DNA from: Prochlorococcus sp. AG-409-P01
Lineage (GTDB): Bacteria > Cyanobacteriota > Cyanobacteriia > PCC-6307 > Cyanobiaceae
Assembly: GCA_003215335.1 (NCBI GenBank)
Contig: QCKM01000004.1
Location: forward strand, 116,643-180,642
DNA length: 64,000 nucleotides
Direction of reading: 5' to 3'
The notes beneath the pieces were generated by a model. The model saw only the letters and a list, made by a program, of their open reading frames with translations, did no database searches and had not been told where the DNA came from. How positions within the stretch are numbered: position 1 is the first letter of the stretch; the number at the start of each line of letters is the position of its first letter. The position numbers and the translations under genes were made by a program. Positions 9,329 to 19,086 of this stretch are shown piece by piece.

Positions 9329-9811
9329 ATGCCCAAGACGCGCAGTCTTGAGAAGGACTTAAGGTTTTGGAGAAAACAAAATCTTGAAAGGCTTGGTTAT
9401 TCGCCTGAGGTCATTGATTGGACTTTTGAAAGCCTGTTCTCAAGCCTTGATGAGTCCGGTGAATCTCTCAATGAGGCTTCTGCCAATGAAATTATTAATC
9501 GGTTAAAAAATCAGCTAATTATTCTCGGCAAGCAAGGTAGACCTACCCTTCCTGATAAGGAAGTCTCGCCGAAGCTTCAGGTCTCTGTGCCGCCATCATT
9601 GGCGACATTGTTGTCTGGATGGGCGGCTTGCGAAGGAAGGGATGTAAGTTCTGTGGTCCTTCAGGCTGTTGAGGTAGGTGTCCATCAACTGCGTTCTGAC
9701 GGGAGAATTCCCGAGCCTGCCTTGAATGCATATTCCCGGGCTTGCCAGGCACGTCACCTTATTGCCGAGTTACATGTCTTTGCTCATTCGCAGGAGGAAT
9801 TAAGTGAATAA
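9329..9811 (+). CDS. Conserved hypothetical protein
   Basis: I recognise no function. From the ATG at 9329 the protein has 160 residues; a GTG 57 bases upstream would add a Cys-rich, unlikely extension. The sequence has a basic helical N-terminus (MPKTRSLEKDLRFWRKQNLE), a Ser/Glu-rich middle and a C-terminal helical half. That half contains LQVSVPPSLATLLSGWAACE and resembles the ribbon-helix-helix layout of small DNA-binding proteins. That resemblance is weak and should be treated as a guess. The gene overlaps the next start by 8 bases with an AGGAGG site inside its end, so the pair is translationally coupled. Confidence 0.6.
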   Translation: MPKTRSLEKDLRFWRKQNLERLGYSPEVIDWTFESLFSSLDESGESLNEASANEIINRLKNQLIILGKQGRPTLPDKEVSPKLQVSVPPSLATLLSGWAACEGRDVSSVVLQAVEVGVHQLRSDGRIPEPALNAYSRACQARHLIAELHVFAHSQEELSE

Positions 9812-10262
9812 TTCAAATCAAGATAATTTCTCAGATATTTTGGCATCGTTTGAATCTTCCTTGCTAAAACCATCTATTGAAGTTTCTACATCTTTGCATA
9901 ATTACCAGAAACAAGTAATGAAAACCCAATCACTTGATGATGGATATATATTTACAGCATATAGCAAATTATTGAATCAGATATGCATCGGCTATGAACA
10001 AGACTTGGAATGCTTAAGGAACAAATGTTCCGCTATTGGATTTGAAATTATTGCTATCCAACCTGGAAGATCTAGTCGCATGAAAATGACAGTGGAAACT
10101 CTGTCTGAGATTGGTTTTCAGATGACTAATACTTACGGACTTTATAGATGCACAAATACACTGATTAATTATCTGGTCACATTGTTATGGCCTCTAGGTA
10201 AATTAGATAATAAAAATATATCTAAGAGAAAAAAATATCTAAGAAAATATATTATCCCTTAG
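9804..10262 (+). CDS. Hypothetical protein coupled to upstream gene
   Basis: This 152-residue protein of unknown function starts with GTG at 9804, eight bases before the end of the previous gene. A strong AGGAGG ribosome site at about 9791-9796 supports the GTG. It is helical and charged in the first half. It has a short hydrophobic segment near residues 120-133 (LINYLVTLLWPLGKL) and a very basic C-terminus. No enzymatic motif is visible. The coupling to the previous gene suggests a common role. It converges with nrdJ across 74 bases. Confidence 0.6.
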   Translation: MNNSNQDNFSDILASFESSLLKPSIEVSTSLHNYQKQVMKTQSLDDGYIFTAYSKLLNQICIGYEQDLECLRNKCSAIGFEIIAIQPGRSSRMKMTVETLSEIGFQMTNTYGLYRCTNTLINYLVTLLWPLGKLDNKNISKRKKYLRKYIIP

Positions 10263-10336
10263 ATATTTACTTGTTTGCACATAACCGGTAACTATAGGCT
10301 CTACATTTATGCTTAAGTATTCTTGCAGCCTCCTCC

Positions 10337-12676
10337 TTATTTATTTGGGCCTGCCAGTGGGAGAAGACATTTGTCTGAGTCACAACCTGCGGGGCCTGCT
10401 TCTGTGAGTTCACCTTGATCATAACTAGATAATGATTCAAAGAAATTAGAGCTCACTCGCCTTTCGATAACTTTTGATTGAAGTTCTTCATAGGTTTCAG
10501 AGTTGATAGGTTCAAAAGGTAATCGAGGGAATGTTGCATTTGCATCAAATCTTGCCAAAAGTGCAGCTGATATATATCCTTGACTATCTCGAATTGCCTG
10601 ATGAAGTGCTTTAGCTAATGGTTCTATTTCGTTCTCTCTAAATTCAATTGTCGCTGACGTGTTGTGATCAGTGTAGTGTCGCTGAACTTGCATATAAAAG
10701 TCAAACTGAGCAAGAGCAGAGAAGTTGTTGATATCGACTTGATCTGCTCCAGGGATATTTGCCCAACTGACTTCAGTGGGAATTTCTACTAACCATTCAG
10801 AACACCGTGGGTCAAATGGATCATTTAATAGACGTCCTTGATCATCTTTATCTGATTGTGATGGAACGATTGTGTATCCATAATCCATGCAAGCCAAAGC
10901 TACTGGATCATTTTTTCTGAAGGTAATTCTTCGAATAAAACGTTGAGCTTTTGGAGGATGCCATCCAGGAGCTGCGCCAGTTAGAAGGCTTTTTGTTCCA
11001 GCAGGTTGAACAGTAGTGCAACGATTCGGGCGTCTGAGTTTATGGCGGTCGCAGTAATCCCATACTGTTTCATTGACAAGTTCTCTCCATCTGCTCAGGT
11101 ATGAAGCTTCAGCATTTTTAAATTGTTTGCCTTGTTCAGTGTCTGGACGACCTGCTTCCCACCATGTCAGCCAAGTTGTACCAAATGCGTGAACAAAGAA
11201 ATCAAAAAGCCCTGTGAAACTAACTCCAACGATGGGGTCCCATTCCCTGCTTTGACGATATCGCTCTACTTCAAAACGGTGATTTAGTAGACATGCTACT
11301 GATAGAGCTGCTGCTTTAAATGCGTTTGATTGGCCTTCGTCGTCAGATGGGTCAATTTGATTTAAATGCACTTCTGCAAGATTGCAGTGAAAGTCAGCCC
11401 CTAGAATCTCTCCACAAGGGTTTAGGCCATAGCGACTTAGGCGATGTTTGAGCTCTTCATTACTTAATGGTCCAAAATTTGTTTTTAGCCAGTGAGATGC
11501 TTCGTCTTTTCCTAACTCACAATATATATCGATAAACTCTTTTCGAAGCTCTGGTGTCGTAAGCAAATCTGAGTTCGCACGAGATATAGCTTCTGGGGCA
11601 AATTGTATTGCCCCTTCACCAGAATGAAATTGTTGTTTGACGGCTTGAAGAATCAACTCTTCACTTGGGCGACTGTGATGTACTCGAGTGTGGTTTGCCA
11701 TTCGTAGTGCATCACGCTCAGGATCTATTCTCCAGTTTCCATCTTCATCTTGTTGCCAAAGATTTTCTTTTGCTCTGGCAGCTTGATCATCATCTGCGGA
11801 GAATTGTCGCATTCCAGCACTTCTTCGTATGTTGCCAGCAACAATAGTTACTGCCGCCTCATCAATAAGAAGACAACATTCAACTGAAGTTAATTGCCTC
11901 CCAACAGCCTTGCCTAATAAACGAGCTACTCGAACATAAAGATCTTTTAGTTTTACTGGATTAGCCATTCCCCCAAATCCTTTTAGGCTTTCTCCTATAG
12001 GCCTTACATCACTTAGGTCTACATTTATATATATTCTTTCACCATTAAATCTAACATCACTAGATAACTCGAGAAGTAGTTGATAACTATCTACCCATCC
12101 TCTGCGAGTGTCTCCAACCTTTATAAATACATTATTTCCTTCTATTTTGTGAGAGGTATTTTCTTGCCTGTCAGTCGCTGGCGTAATGCCAATCTCCGAG
12201 ACGGAATTAATGCTTATTGGATTTATTACTACTGGTAATTGCTCAATTAAGTGTGGCTCGATGATGGCACCTGTACCACATCCCATCATTGCGAGGTCCA
12301 TCATCAGGCCAAAAGCTTCCCAGTCGACAAGATTTGTTGACGTGCAGTTGTAGGCACCTGAATAGTTTTCTTTTTTATTTATCCATGCTGTTCCGCCAAT
12401 CCAAAGCCACCGTCCTGATGGCAATGCCTTTTTCTCAGATTGCATGCGAGCCATCAACTTGACTTCTTCACCGGTTAGATGGCCGAGTTTTTGAAGGCCT
12501 TCAAGGTTGCGGTCACTAACTTCGCCCCAGCTTTCTCTCCCTTGAGACGTTTTCCTGCTGTAGGTGCGATAGAAGACAGGGTTCGCGGCTGGTGCAGTTG
12601 ATGGGAAGTCAGAACGGTGATCGCTCAGGCCCTCAGCGACTGTTGTTATGTCGTTTTTGATCGGGGTTAGTGTCAC
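10337..12676 (-). CDS. nrdJ: Adenosylcobalamin-dependent ribonucleoside-triphosphate reductase (class II)
   Basis: This monomeric class II ribonucleotide reductase makes deoxynucleotides with a B12-generated thiyl radical and needs no oxygen or separate radical subunit. It is 779 aa, close to the Lactobacillus RTPR type. Visible landmarks are PSGRWLWIGG, YNCTSTN (first active-site Cys), MMGCGTGA, NPCGE near residue 418 (thiyl-radical Cys and catalytic Glu) and FHCNLAEV (second active-site Cys). The C-terminal redox pair CDSDKC lies near residues 763-768. Marine picocyanobacteria typically rely on this B12-dependent enzyme. It diverges from a methyltransferase gene; the shared upstream region carries a small repeat (12738-12755). 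Confidence 0.96.
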   Translation of the reverse strand: MTLTPIKNDITTVAEGLSDHRSDFPSTAPAANPVFYRTYSRKTSQGRESWGEVSDRNLEGLQKLGHLTGEEVKLMARMQSEKKALPSGRWLWIGGTAWINKKENYSGAYNCTSTNLVDWEAFGLMMDLAMMGCGTGAIIEPHLIEQLPVVINPISINSVSEIGITPATDRQENTSHKIEGNNVFIKVGDTRRGWVDSYQLLLELSSDVRFNGERIYINVDLSDVRPIGESLKGFGGMANPVKLKDLYVRVARLLGKAVGRQLTSVECCLLIDEAAVTIVAGNIRRSAGMRQFSADDDQAARAKENLWQQDEDGNWRIDPERDALRMANHTRVHHSRPSEELILQAVKQQFHSGEGAIQFAPEAISRANSDLLTTPELRKEFIDIYCELGKDEASHWLKTNFGPLSNEELKHRLSRYGLNPCGEILGADFHCNLAEVHLNQIDPSDDEGQSNAFKAAALSVACLLNHRFEVERYRQSREWDPIVGVSFTGLFDFFVHAFGTTWLTWWEAGRPDTEQGKQFKNAEASYLSRWRELVNETVWDYCDRHKLRRPNRCTTVQPAGTKSLLTGAAPGWHPPKAQRFIRRITFRKNDPVALACMDYGYTIVPSQSDKDDQGRLLNDPFDPRCSEWLVEIPTEVSWANIPGADQVDINNFSALAQFDFYMQVQRHYTDHNTSATIEFRENEIEPLAKALHQAIRDSQGYISAALLARFDANATFPRLPFEPINSETYEELQSKVIERRVSSNFFESLSSYDQGELTEAGPAGCDSDKCLLPLAGPNK

Positions 12677-12719
12677 AGCTGTATAAAGGCTCGAGAGTAT
12701 GAGAACGCTAACGCCACTT

Positions 12720-12755
12720 ATGGTGTCTGCAAGCTTTCATTAACACCATTAACAG
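12720..12755. promoter_or_regulatory. Repeat cluster between nrdJ and the methyltransferase gene
   Basis: ATGGTGT (12720-12726) and ACACCAT (12743-12749) form an exact 7-bp inverted repeat. Overlapping its right arm is a tandem direct repeat, CATTAACAC (12738-12746) followed by CATTAACAG (12747-12755). The cluster lies about 45 bases upstream of nrdJ and could be a binding site for a regulator of either divergent gene. It does not fit the NrdR box consensus I know. Confidence 0.3.
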
Positions 12756-12821
12756 GGTCTGGTCGAAAATGATTGTTCTTTCCGGTTGAAAGCATTGCTG
12801 AGACAGCTAGAGCCTGAATTA

Positions 12822-13484
12822 ATGGACGACCACATCCAAGCACTGGCCTATTCTGAGGCTGACTTCTCTATTGGTGATCAAAACTTTGTTGAAAACTTAA
12901 AGGCGTTTCTCACTAAATCAGATCACACCCTCTCAAAAGATTGCTTTTTGATTGACCTTGGTTGCGGTCCTGGGAACATTACTGAACGGCTCGCTGAGAC
13001 TTGGCCTTTTGCAAAAGTCCTTGGGATTGACGGTTCAAAGCCAATGTTGGAGATAGCGAAACAACGTCTTCACTCTTCTGCCAGTAGATTCAATAATCTT
13101 TCCTACCAACAACAAAATCTTTCAGATATCACTAGTCAGATCGAACCTTGCTATTCACCAGCAGATTTGATTGTTAGTAATAGTTTGCTTCATCATTTAC
13201 ACGACCCAATGGATTTATGGCGATCAGTTTTATCTTTATCAGTTCCTGGAACATTAATTTATCACCGAGATTTGAGGAGGCCCCAATCGAGAGATGACGC
13301 ACTGGTTCTACAGCAGAAACATCTTCCATCTGCACCAGGGATATTAATCAGAGACTTTTTGGCTTCATTACACGCTGCTTTCACTATTGCTGAAGTTCAA
13401 ATTCAACTTATTGATATTGGACTTCAACATTTGCAAATCATGGAAGTTGAGGATCGTTACCTTGAAGTCTTTGGCATTGTTTAA
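12822..13484 (+). CDS. Class I SAM-dependent methyltransferase
   Basis: This protein has a Rossmann-type methyltransferase domain. Motif I reads DLGCGPGNITERLAE (about residues 45-60 from the ATG), followed by an acidic motif II region ending in GIDGSKPMLEIAKQR, then an N-S-L-L-H-H-L-H stretch typical of small-molecule methyltransferases. I chose the ATG at 12822 (220 aa). A TTG at 12786 would add 12 residues. The substrate cannot be told. It is divergent from nrdJ and followed after 36 bases by prfC in the same direction. Confidence 0.8.
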   Translation: MDDHIQALAYSEADFSIGDQNFVENLKAFLTKSDHTLSKDCFLIDLGCGPGNITERLAETWPFAKVLGIDGSKPMLEIAKQRLHSSASRFNNLSYQQQNLSDITSQIEPCYSPADLIVSNSLLHHLHDPMDLWRSVLSLSVPGTLIYHRDLRRPQSRDDALVLQQKHLPSAPGILIRDFLASLHAAFTIAEVQIQLIDIGLQHLQIMEVEDRYLEVFGIV

Positions 13485-13520
13485 AAGCTTACTTTCATTT
13501 GTCTTTAGCACAATAAATTA

Positions 13521-15188
13521 ATGAGCAAACTCTCTTCCATGGACTCTTCAACAGAACATTCATCTAGTAAGGGGCCTGAGCTTTCTTTGGCAGAGGCTGT
13601 TGAACGCCGGAGAAACTTTGCGATCATTTCTCATCCAGATGCTGGCAAGACGACTCTTACAGAAAAACTTTTGCTTTATGGAGGTGCAATTCAACAGGCT
13701 GGCGCCGTTAAGGCAAGAGGGCAACAACGAAAAGTGACGTCAGATTGGATGGAGCTAGAGAAGCAACGTGGCATCTCAATTACATCAACTGTTCTGCAAT
13801 TTGATTATTTAACTAATACTATTAATCTTTTAGATACTCCAGGTCACCAAGATTTTTCAGAGGATACCTATAGAACTTTGGCCGCTGCTGATAATGCAGT
13901 AATGCTTGAAGATGCCGCAAAAGGGTTAGAACCTCAGACTAAAAAATTGTTTGAAGTATGCAGAATGCGCAGTATTCCTATATTTACTTTTATAAATAAG
14001 ATGGATCGACCTGGGCAGGAACCTTTGAGTCTGCTTGATGAAATTGAGTCGGAATTAGGATTGACAACTTGGGCTGTAAATTGGCCTATTGGAAGTGGAG
14101 AGTTGTTTCGTGGGGTAATTGATCGCCGCACTAAAGAAGTGATTGTGTTTGAAAGAGCGGAGAGGGGAAAACAGTCTACTGAACTTAAACTTAAATTAGA
14201 CGATCCAAATTTAAACGACTTAGTGGAAAAAGATTTATTAGAAAAAGCTCTTGAAGAGATTGAATTGCTTGATGCAGTTGCGGCAAATATGGATATAGAA
14301 CTAATTCATGCAGGTGAATTGACACCTGTATTCTTTGGCTCTGCAATGACTAATTTTGGAGTTCGTCCTTTTTTAGATTCATTTTTAAAAATGGCTCAAC
14401 CGCCTATTGCGAGGATGGCTAGCGACGGTGTTGTTGATCCTCTAAAACCTGATTTCACTGGATTTGTTTTTAAATTGCAAGCAAATATGGATCCACGGCA
14501 TCGAGATAGAGTCGCCTTTGTCAGAGTTTGTAGTGGGAGATTTCAAAAAGACATGACTGTTAATCATGCTCGTACTGGCAAATCAATTAGATTATCAAGA
14601 CCACAAAAGATATTTGGACAGGATCGACTAGTTGTAGATGATGCATATCCTGGTGATGTTATTGGCTTAAATAACCCTGGAATGTTTGCAATAGGAGATA
14701 CTCTTTATACGGGGAAAAAAGTTGAATATGAAGGGATTCCTTGTTTTAGCCCTGAGATTTTTAGCTGGTTAAGAAACCCTAACCCTTCAGCATTCAAGAA
14801 TTTCCGCAAGGGGGTTAACGAGCTTAGAGAAGAGGGGGCAGTTCAAATCCTTTACGACACTGACCAAAGTAAACGTGATCCTATTCTTGCAGCAGTTGGT
14901 CAGTTGCAATTAGAGGTTGTTCAACATCGACTTGAACATGAATACGGCGTAGTAACAAGGCTTGAGCCATTAGGGTTTCAATTAGCCAGATGGGTAAATG
15001 GTGGCTGGCCTTCCTTAGAAAATATTGGCAGACTTTTTAATTGCAAGATCGTTAAGGACCCTTGGTCAAGACCTGTTCTTCTTTTTAAGAATGAGTGGAA
15101 CTTGAATCAATTAATAGAGGATCACCCCTCAATGCAACTTAGTTCTGTGGCTCCTGTCGTCAGTGGGGTTGAACCAATCTCACTTTGA
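13521..15188 (+). CDS. prfC: Peptide chain release factor 3
   Basis: RF3 is a translational GTPase that recycles RF1/RF2 from the ribosome after termination. The G1 motif [14 protein letters not shown] lies near residues 36-50. G3 is [14 protein letters not shown] and G4 is NKMDR, in the expected order. Distinguishing RF3 traits are the [20 protein letters not shown] block and the C-terminal domain ending near residue 555. The N-terminal ~20 residues are a poorly ordered Ser-rich extension, so the second Met (residue 7) could be the real start. The gene stands alone, with a 163-base gap before the next. Confidence 0.95.
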   Translation: MSKLSSMDSSTEHSSSKGPELSLAEAVERRRNFAIISHPDAGKTTLTEKLLLYGGAIQQAGAVKARGQQRKVTSDWMELEKQRGISITSTVLQFDYLTNTINLLDTPGHQDFSEDTYRTLAAADNAVMLEDAAKGLEPQTKKLFEVCRMRSIPIFTFINKMDRPGQEPLSLLDEIESELGLTTWAVNWPIGSGELFRGVIDRRTKEVIVFERAERGKQSTELKLKLDDPNLNDLVEKDLLEKALEEIELLDAVAANMDIELIHAGELTPVFFGSAMTNFGVRPFLDSFLKMAQPPIARMASDGVVDPLKPDFTGFVFKLQANMDPRHRDRVAFVRVCSGRFQKDMTVNHARTGKSIRLSRPQKIFGQDRLVVDDAYPGDVIGLNNPGMFAIGDTLYTGKKVEYEGIPCFSPEIFSWLRNPNPSAFKNFRKGVNELREEGAVQILYDTDQSKRDPILAAVGQLQLEVVQHRLEHEYGVVTRLEPLGFQLARWVNGGWPSLENIGRLFNCKIVKDPWSRPVLLFKNEWNLNQLIEDHPSMQLSSVAPVVSGVEPISL

Positions 15189-15351
15189 ATCTGAGTTTTG
15201 ATCTTTCCGAATAGTTTCTATAGAAATAAGCAAGCCTGCTGACTCAGTATTCTCTTTAAGCAAATCATCTAGACAAAATGCTGCACTACTTACGTTTTTA
15301 AGACTTCTTGGCCTTATGAAGATACGCTCTTATAAGTCCTAACGATATCTA

Positions 15352-16026
15352 ATGGCAGCGGATAATGAATCTAGTTCTGACAGAGGGGCTCAGGATCCAT
15401 ACTCCTATTTGGGTCTTCAGTCAGGAGCAAGCTTTGATGATGTACAAAAAGCTAGAGATGAAAGACTTGCTGAGGTAGGTGATGATCCTCAGGCAAGAGC
15501 CAAGGTTGAAGCCTCTTATGACGCTGTTTTGATGAACAGCCTTAAGCAACGTCAATTAGGGAATGTCAGCTCAGATGCATTAAATGCATCTGAGCGTGAG
15601 GAGGTCTCCCAGGGTGGAGGAGGTTTGCTAACAAGGCTTAGAAGCATTAAGCCATCTCAAAGTGAGGGACAGTCAATATCAATTCTTCCCGATTTGATGC
15701 TTCCAGATGGTCAGGGGCTTTGGATTAGAGTTGCTCTAGGTGTTTTGGCCATACTTTTGGTTTTAGTAGCCCCAGGTGGGAGTGTTGAACTAATTCTTGC
15801 TCTTTCAACCATCGGTCTATTCATAAGTCAGATTCGACGAGGGCGAAAACCTTTAGCTTCTTTGGGCTGGAGTGTAGTTACACTTTCTATAGGATTGATA
15901 TTAGGAGGCTTGTTAGTTAAAGGTGTAAGCGTGCAGCCTTCAGCTGCTATGCCACTTTCTGGTGAACAAATTGAGTCATTGCCTGCACTTCTTTTGATTT
16001 GGTTGGGAGCTCTTCTTTTAGCCTAA
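15352..16026 (+). CDS. CPP1-like (DUF3353) J-domain-like membrane chaperone
   Basis: This 224-residue protein fits the CPP1 family. The plant member is a chaperone-like protein that protects protochlorophyllide oxidoreductase. The N-terminal part (residues ~13-65) is J-like, starting DPYSYLGLQSGASFDDVQKA, but it lacks the H-P-D triad of true J proteins. The second half carries three to four hydrophobic segments (about 125-145, 150-162, 173-192 and 205-222), so it should sit in the thylakoid or plasma membrane with the J-like part exposed. Function in chlorophyll synthesis is inferred from the plant homologue. Confidence 0.8.
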   Translation: MAADNESSSDRGAQDPYSYLGLQSGASFDDVQKARDERLAEVGDDPQARAKVEASYDAVLMNSLKQRQLGNVSSDALNASEREEVSQGGGGLLTRLRSIKPSQSEGQSISILPDLMLPDGQGLWIRVALGVLAILLVLVAPGGSVELILALSTIGLFISQIRRGRKPLASLGWSVVTLSIGLILGGLLVKGVSVQPSAAMPLSGEQIESLPALLLIWLGALLLA

Positions 16027-16060
16027 AGATATTTATTTCCTTTCAAACCAGCTTTAAACT

Positions 16061-16972
16061 TTAATTGTCAAACTCTTTAATTAATTCTGACAACTTGCCA
16101 GAATCTATTAGATACCTATTATTGCAGAAATGACACCTCAACTCAGCTTTTCCTTCTTCTTTGAGTAGTGATAAAAGCTCATCCTTTCCTAACAATTTAA
16201 GAGCAGCAAGGCTCCTTTCTTGTGAACATTTACATGAAAACTTCACTATTTGTGTGGCTTCTTGTTTGCCTATAGGTGACGGGTCAAGATCAGGAAATAC
16301 ATCTTGAAGTAAGGAATAAAGATCATCCTGACATGAATATAGAATGTCGCTAAAATTTATTATTTCCTTGCAGCGTTCTTCTATTAGTGTTATCAATTCA
16401 GACTCTTGCGCAGCTTTAGGAAGAATTTGTACTAATAGACCACCACTACATACTAACTGGTCTTTATTTATCTTTTCACCAACAAATACTGCTGAGGCTG
16501 TTTGTTCTGAGTGAAGTAGGTATGAGGCAACATCTTCTCCAATCCCGCCACTTACCAGCTCCACTGTGCTGCTATATGGTTCCCCTTTCCCTTCGTCTCT
16601 AATTACATGTAGATATCCAGCACCTGCAGCAGCTTTGAAGTCAAAACTGTAAGAACCATCTTTTGATTTGATTAGGTCAAGCTCCAATTCCGGTGCTCCA
16701 ACATATCCACGTACTGTTCCGTCCCTACCTGCATCAACAGTTAAGCCATTTAACGGCCCGTCTGAGCCAAGCCGAAGGTTCACTCTTCCGTGTTTAACTT
16801 TCATCGAGCTTGCGAGCAGGAGGCCTGCACTCATAGCCCTTCCAAGTAACACTGTGGTGAGATAAGAAAGATTATGTCTTCGACGAGCTTCTCTTGTTGT
16901 ATTTGTTGTAGTTACAGCTACTAGTCGGATCCCTCCGTCTGCAGCGGTTGCTCTAACAAGGATGTCTTTCAT
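16061..16972 (-). CDS. hslO: Hsp33 redox-regulated chaperone
   Basis: Hsp33 is a cytoplasmic holdase that is switched on when oxidants release zinc from its four Cys. The C-terminal zinc centre is visible as C-K-C near residue 244 and C-H-F-C near residue 279, matching the C-x-C / C-x-x-C arrangement of the family. The N-terminal domain begins [19 protein letters not shown], also typical. Length of 303 aa is normal. It lies just downstream of an ABC ATPase gene on the same strand (12 bases apart), so the two may be one transcript. Confidence 0.95.
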   Translation of the reverse strand: MKDILVRATAADGGIRLVAVTTTNTTREARRRHNLSYLTTVLLGRAMSAGLLLASSMKVKHGRVNLRLGSDGPLNGLTVDAGRDGTVRGYVGAPELELDLIKSKDGSYSFDFKAAAGAGYLHVIRDEGKGEPYSSTVELVSGGIGEDVASYLLHSEQTASAVFVGEKINKDQLVCSGGLLVQILPKAAQESELITLIEERCKEIINFSDILYSCQDDLYSLLQDVFPDLDPSPIGKQEATQIVKFSCKCSQERSLAALKLLGKDELLSLLKEEGKAELRCHFCNNRYLIDSGKLSELIKEFDN

Positions 16973-16984
16973 CGGAATTATTTT

Positions 16985-17623
16985 TTAATGTAGTTGTTTC
17001 ATTTCTACTAACCTTCCATGTTCTAGATTATATATAGTCCCTTGAAGTTTCTCGAACAGTTTTGGTTCATGAGTGACAATTAATAGAAGTTGATCTTTTA
17101 CAAGTTTACTTAATAACTTAATCAGATCTCCTCTTACTGACCAGTCGAGCCCTGCAGTTGGCTCATCGAGGAGGAGGATTCTTGGATTGCGCAGCATTTG
17201 AACAGCTAACGCTAGGCGCCTTTGTTGACCACCACTCAATTGTTCTGGGGCTTGTCTCAGATCTATTTTTTCCAATCCAACTTTTTTGAGGACATTCAAT
17301 TGCATTTGGCTGCTTATTCTTTTGTGTCCTAGGCGCAGTTCCTGGGCCACATTTAAGCCCAAAAAATGACGTTCTGGAAATTGGAAAACAACTCCACATA
17401 GCAATCGTCTTTCTCTTGGCTTAAGACATTCGCAATCCCAACAAATTTCCCCACTTTGTTGATTGGAAAGGCCACTTATTACTTCAATTAAACTAGTTTT
17501 CCCAGAACCACTTGGTCCAGCCACGATTATTGGTGACCAGCCATTGCATTTCAGATTTACTCTCTTTAAGACAGGTGACTCTGAAGTCGCAGGATGGTAG
17601 ACAATGTTTTTCAGCTCTAGCAT
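16985..17623 (-). CDS. ABC transporter ATP-binding protein (CbiO/EcfA-like)
   Basis: This single-domain ABC ATPase has Walker A GPSGSGKT at residues 36-43, signature LSGGQQRR at 119-126 and Walker B RILLLDEPTAGLD at about 138-150. I chose the ATG at 17623 (MLELKN...), which has AAGG six bases upstream and begins at the conserved first beta strand. An ATG at 17716 would add 31 residues unlike other ABC ATPases. No permease gene is adjacent, so the substrate is unknown; the sequence looks closest to cobalt/nickel or ECF-type ATPases. It is divergent from the DUF3531 gene. Confidence 0.85.
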   Translation of the reverse strand: MLELKNIVYHPATSESPVLKRVNLKCNGWSPIIVAGPSGSGKTSLIEVISGLSNQQSGEICWDCECLKPRERRLLCGVVFQFPERHFLGLNVAQELRLGHKRISSQMQLNVLKKVGLEKIDLRQAPEQLSGGQQRRLALAVQMLRNPRILLLDEPTAGLDWSVRGDLIKLLSKLVKDQLLLIVTHEPKLFEKLQGTIYNLEHGRLVEMKQLH

Positions 17624-17739
17624 TTCCCTTGCCTGGCCTGATTTGTTACTAAAACTTTTTTTAGTTTGATTGTCAAACACACATTTGTCATTCTTCAATC
17701 CTTCTAACCCCGGCATTATGAATGTATCTGCTTAATGAT

Positions 17740-18183
17740 ATGGAAGTCCGCTTTCGAGAGTTTGATCAGTTCAACTGCTGGATTTGGCTGCGATTTTCCG
17801 ATATCCCTAGCGATGGTGAAAAAGCCTATGTAGATGGTATTTTTGACAGTTGGTATGTGCTTGGAAAACTTGGTGGGTTCAATGGAGATAATCTACAGTT
17901 ACATAATGGGGGATCAGATTTATCAGAAATGACTTATGAAAACATTGACGCTAAATCCACTATGCCTGCATTGATGCATAACATGGGTCAGTTGGAATAC
18001 AAAGATAATTGGGCAAGAATCTGGATAGACCTAGGAACTTCTGATTCATTGGCTCTAGATGTATTGATTAACACCTTTGCTCAGCTTGATGAAGATGTCG
18101 TTGTGATAAAAGAATTGGTTATAGGTGGTGTTAATGATGATTGGCATGTTGATGTTCACCCTGATTCAGTCTTCCCTCTGTAG
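17740..18183 (+). CDS. DUF3531 family protein
   Basis: This soluble protein of about 147 residues from a family found in cyanobacteria and plastids has no known role. The typical start is MEVRFREFDQFNCWIWLRF, and the family pattern of acidic and aromatic residues continues through WARIWIDLGTSD. An ATG 18 bases upstream (17722) is in frame but would add residues not usual in the family. The gene is followed after 13 bases by rsmE on the same strand. Confidence 0.82.
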   Translation: MEVRFREFDQFNCWIWLRFSDIPSDGEKAYVDGIFDSWYVLGKLGGFNGDNLQLHNGGSDLSEMTYENIDAKSTMPALMHNMGQLEYKDNWARIWIDLGTSDSLALDVLINTFAQLDEDVVVIKELVIGGVNDDWHVDVHPDSVFPL

Positions 18184-18196
18184 CATTATAAGTATT

Positions 18197-18949
18197 GTGG
18201 CTGAACTAAGAAGGCTTCTAATTGAAACTAGTCGCTTGCTTTCAATCAGCACTGATGACTATGCTTTACCTCTTCAGAGAGGTGAAATACATTATTTAAA
18301 ACGTGTATTGCGTTTACGAGATTCAGATCTTATAGAAGTCGTAGATGGAGTTGGAAATCTATGGGAAGCAAAAATTAAATATCCAGACTTTTTGGAATTA
18401 ACTTCAACTTTTAAAAAACCTTTGATCAGTCAACTTCCACTCAAACCTAAGATTGGAATTGCATTTGTGAAACCCCGTCGAGGAACCGAGGAAATCATTC
18501 GAATGTCATGTGAACTAGGTGTAGATCTTCTTCAACCACTTTATTCGAAAAGAAGTACTCCGCAGTCATTTAATCGTGCAAAGAGGTGGAAAAATATCCT
18601 TGCTGAGTCACTTGAGCAATCTGAACGACTTTGGATGCCATCACTTCTTGATATTACAGAGGCATCTAATTGGTGGAATTCATTGCCTCCTAAATCAGCT
18701 GTTGCTATTGCCTCACCTCGCTTGCATGACTCTCTATCTATTGAAACTTGGACGAATGGAGTTGATCCTTCAATAGGTGAGATATGGATAACAATTGGAC
18801 CTGAAGGTGGGTGGACCCCTGAAGAGCTTCTTTCTGCTAATAGTTCTAATCTGACTGTAGTTAGTTTAGGCAAAAATATATTGAGAACTTCTACTGCAGC
18901 TATTGCAGCATGCCATTCTATGGTGAGTTGGCGCGATTTCATAATATAG
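18197..18949 (+). CDS. rsmE: 16S rRNA (uracil1498-N3)-methyltransferase
   Basis: RsmE methylates U1498 of 16S rRNA in the assembled 30S subunit, using SAM and a SPOUT knot fold. Family marks are KPRRGTEEIIRMSCELGVD, a basic helix with E-S-L-E-Q-S-E-R-L-W, the knot motif ITIGPEGGWTPEEL and the C-terminal LGKNILRTSTAAIAA. I set the start at GTG 18197 (250 aa). The frame is open back to 18125, but that part lies inside the DUF3531 gene and has no counterpart in RsmE. A perfect hairpin follows the stop. Confidence 0.93.
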   Translation: MAELRRLLIETSRLLSISTDDYALPLQRGEIHYLKRVLRLRDSDLIEVVDGVGNLWEAKIKYPDFLELTSTFKKPLISQLPLKPKIGIAFVKPRRGTEEIIRMSCELGVDLLQPLYSKRSTPQSFNRAKRWKNILAESLEQSERLWMPSLLDITEASNWWNSLPPKSAVAIASPRLHDSLSIETWTNGVDPSIGEIWITIGPEGGWTPEELLSANSSNLTVVSLGKNILRTSTAAIAACHSMVSWRDFII

Positions 18950-18953
18950 CCAT

Positions 18954-18981
18954 GATATAAATAATCACTTTTATTTATATC
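18954..18981 (+). terminator. Hairpin after rsmE
   Basis: GATATAAATA (18954-18963) and TATTTATATC (18972-18981) are exact complements around an 8-base loop, starting 5 bases after the rsmE stop. The stem is AU-rich and no T-run follows, so it may act as a weak terminator or a 3'-end stability hairpin. Confidence 0.5.
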
Positions 18982-19086
18982 AAATAAATACATCACAGAC
19001 TAAACTTAGATCTGATTTAAAAATATATAACTAATTAATTCATTTATATCGAGGATAATTTAACTTTAGGTAGTAAATAACTGATT

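Noticed and set aside
17623..17716. N-terminal 31-residue extension of the ABC ATPase
   Set aside because: The extension is unlike other ABC ATPases, and the ATG at 17623 has a better ribosome site and matches the conserved first strand.
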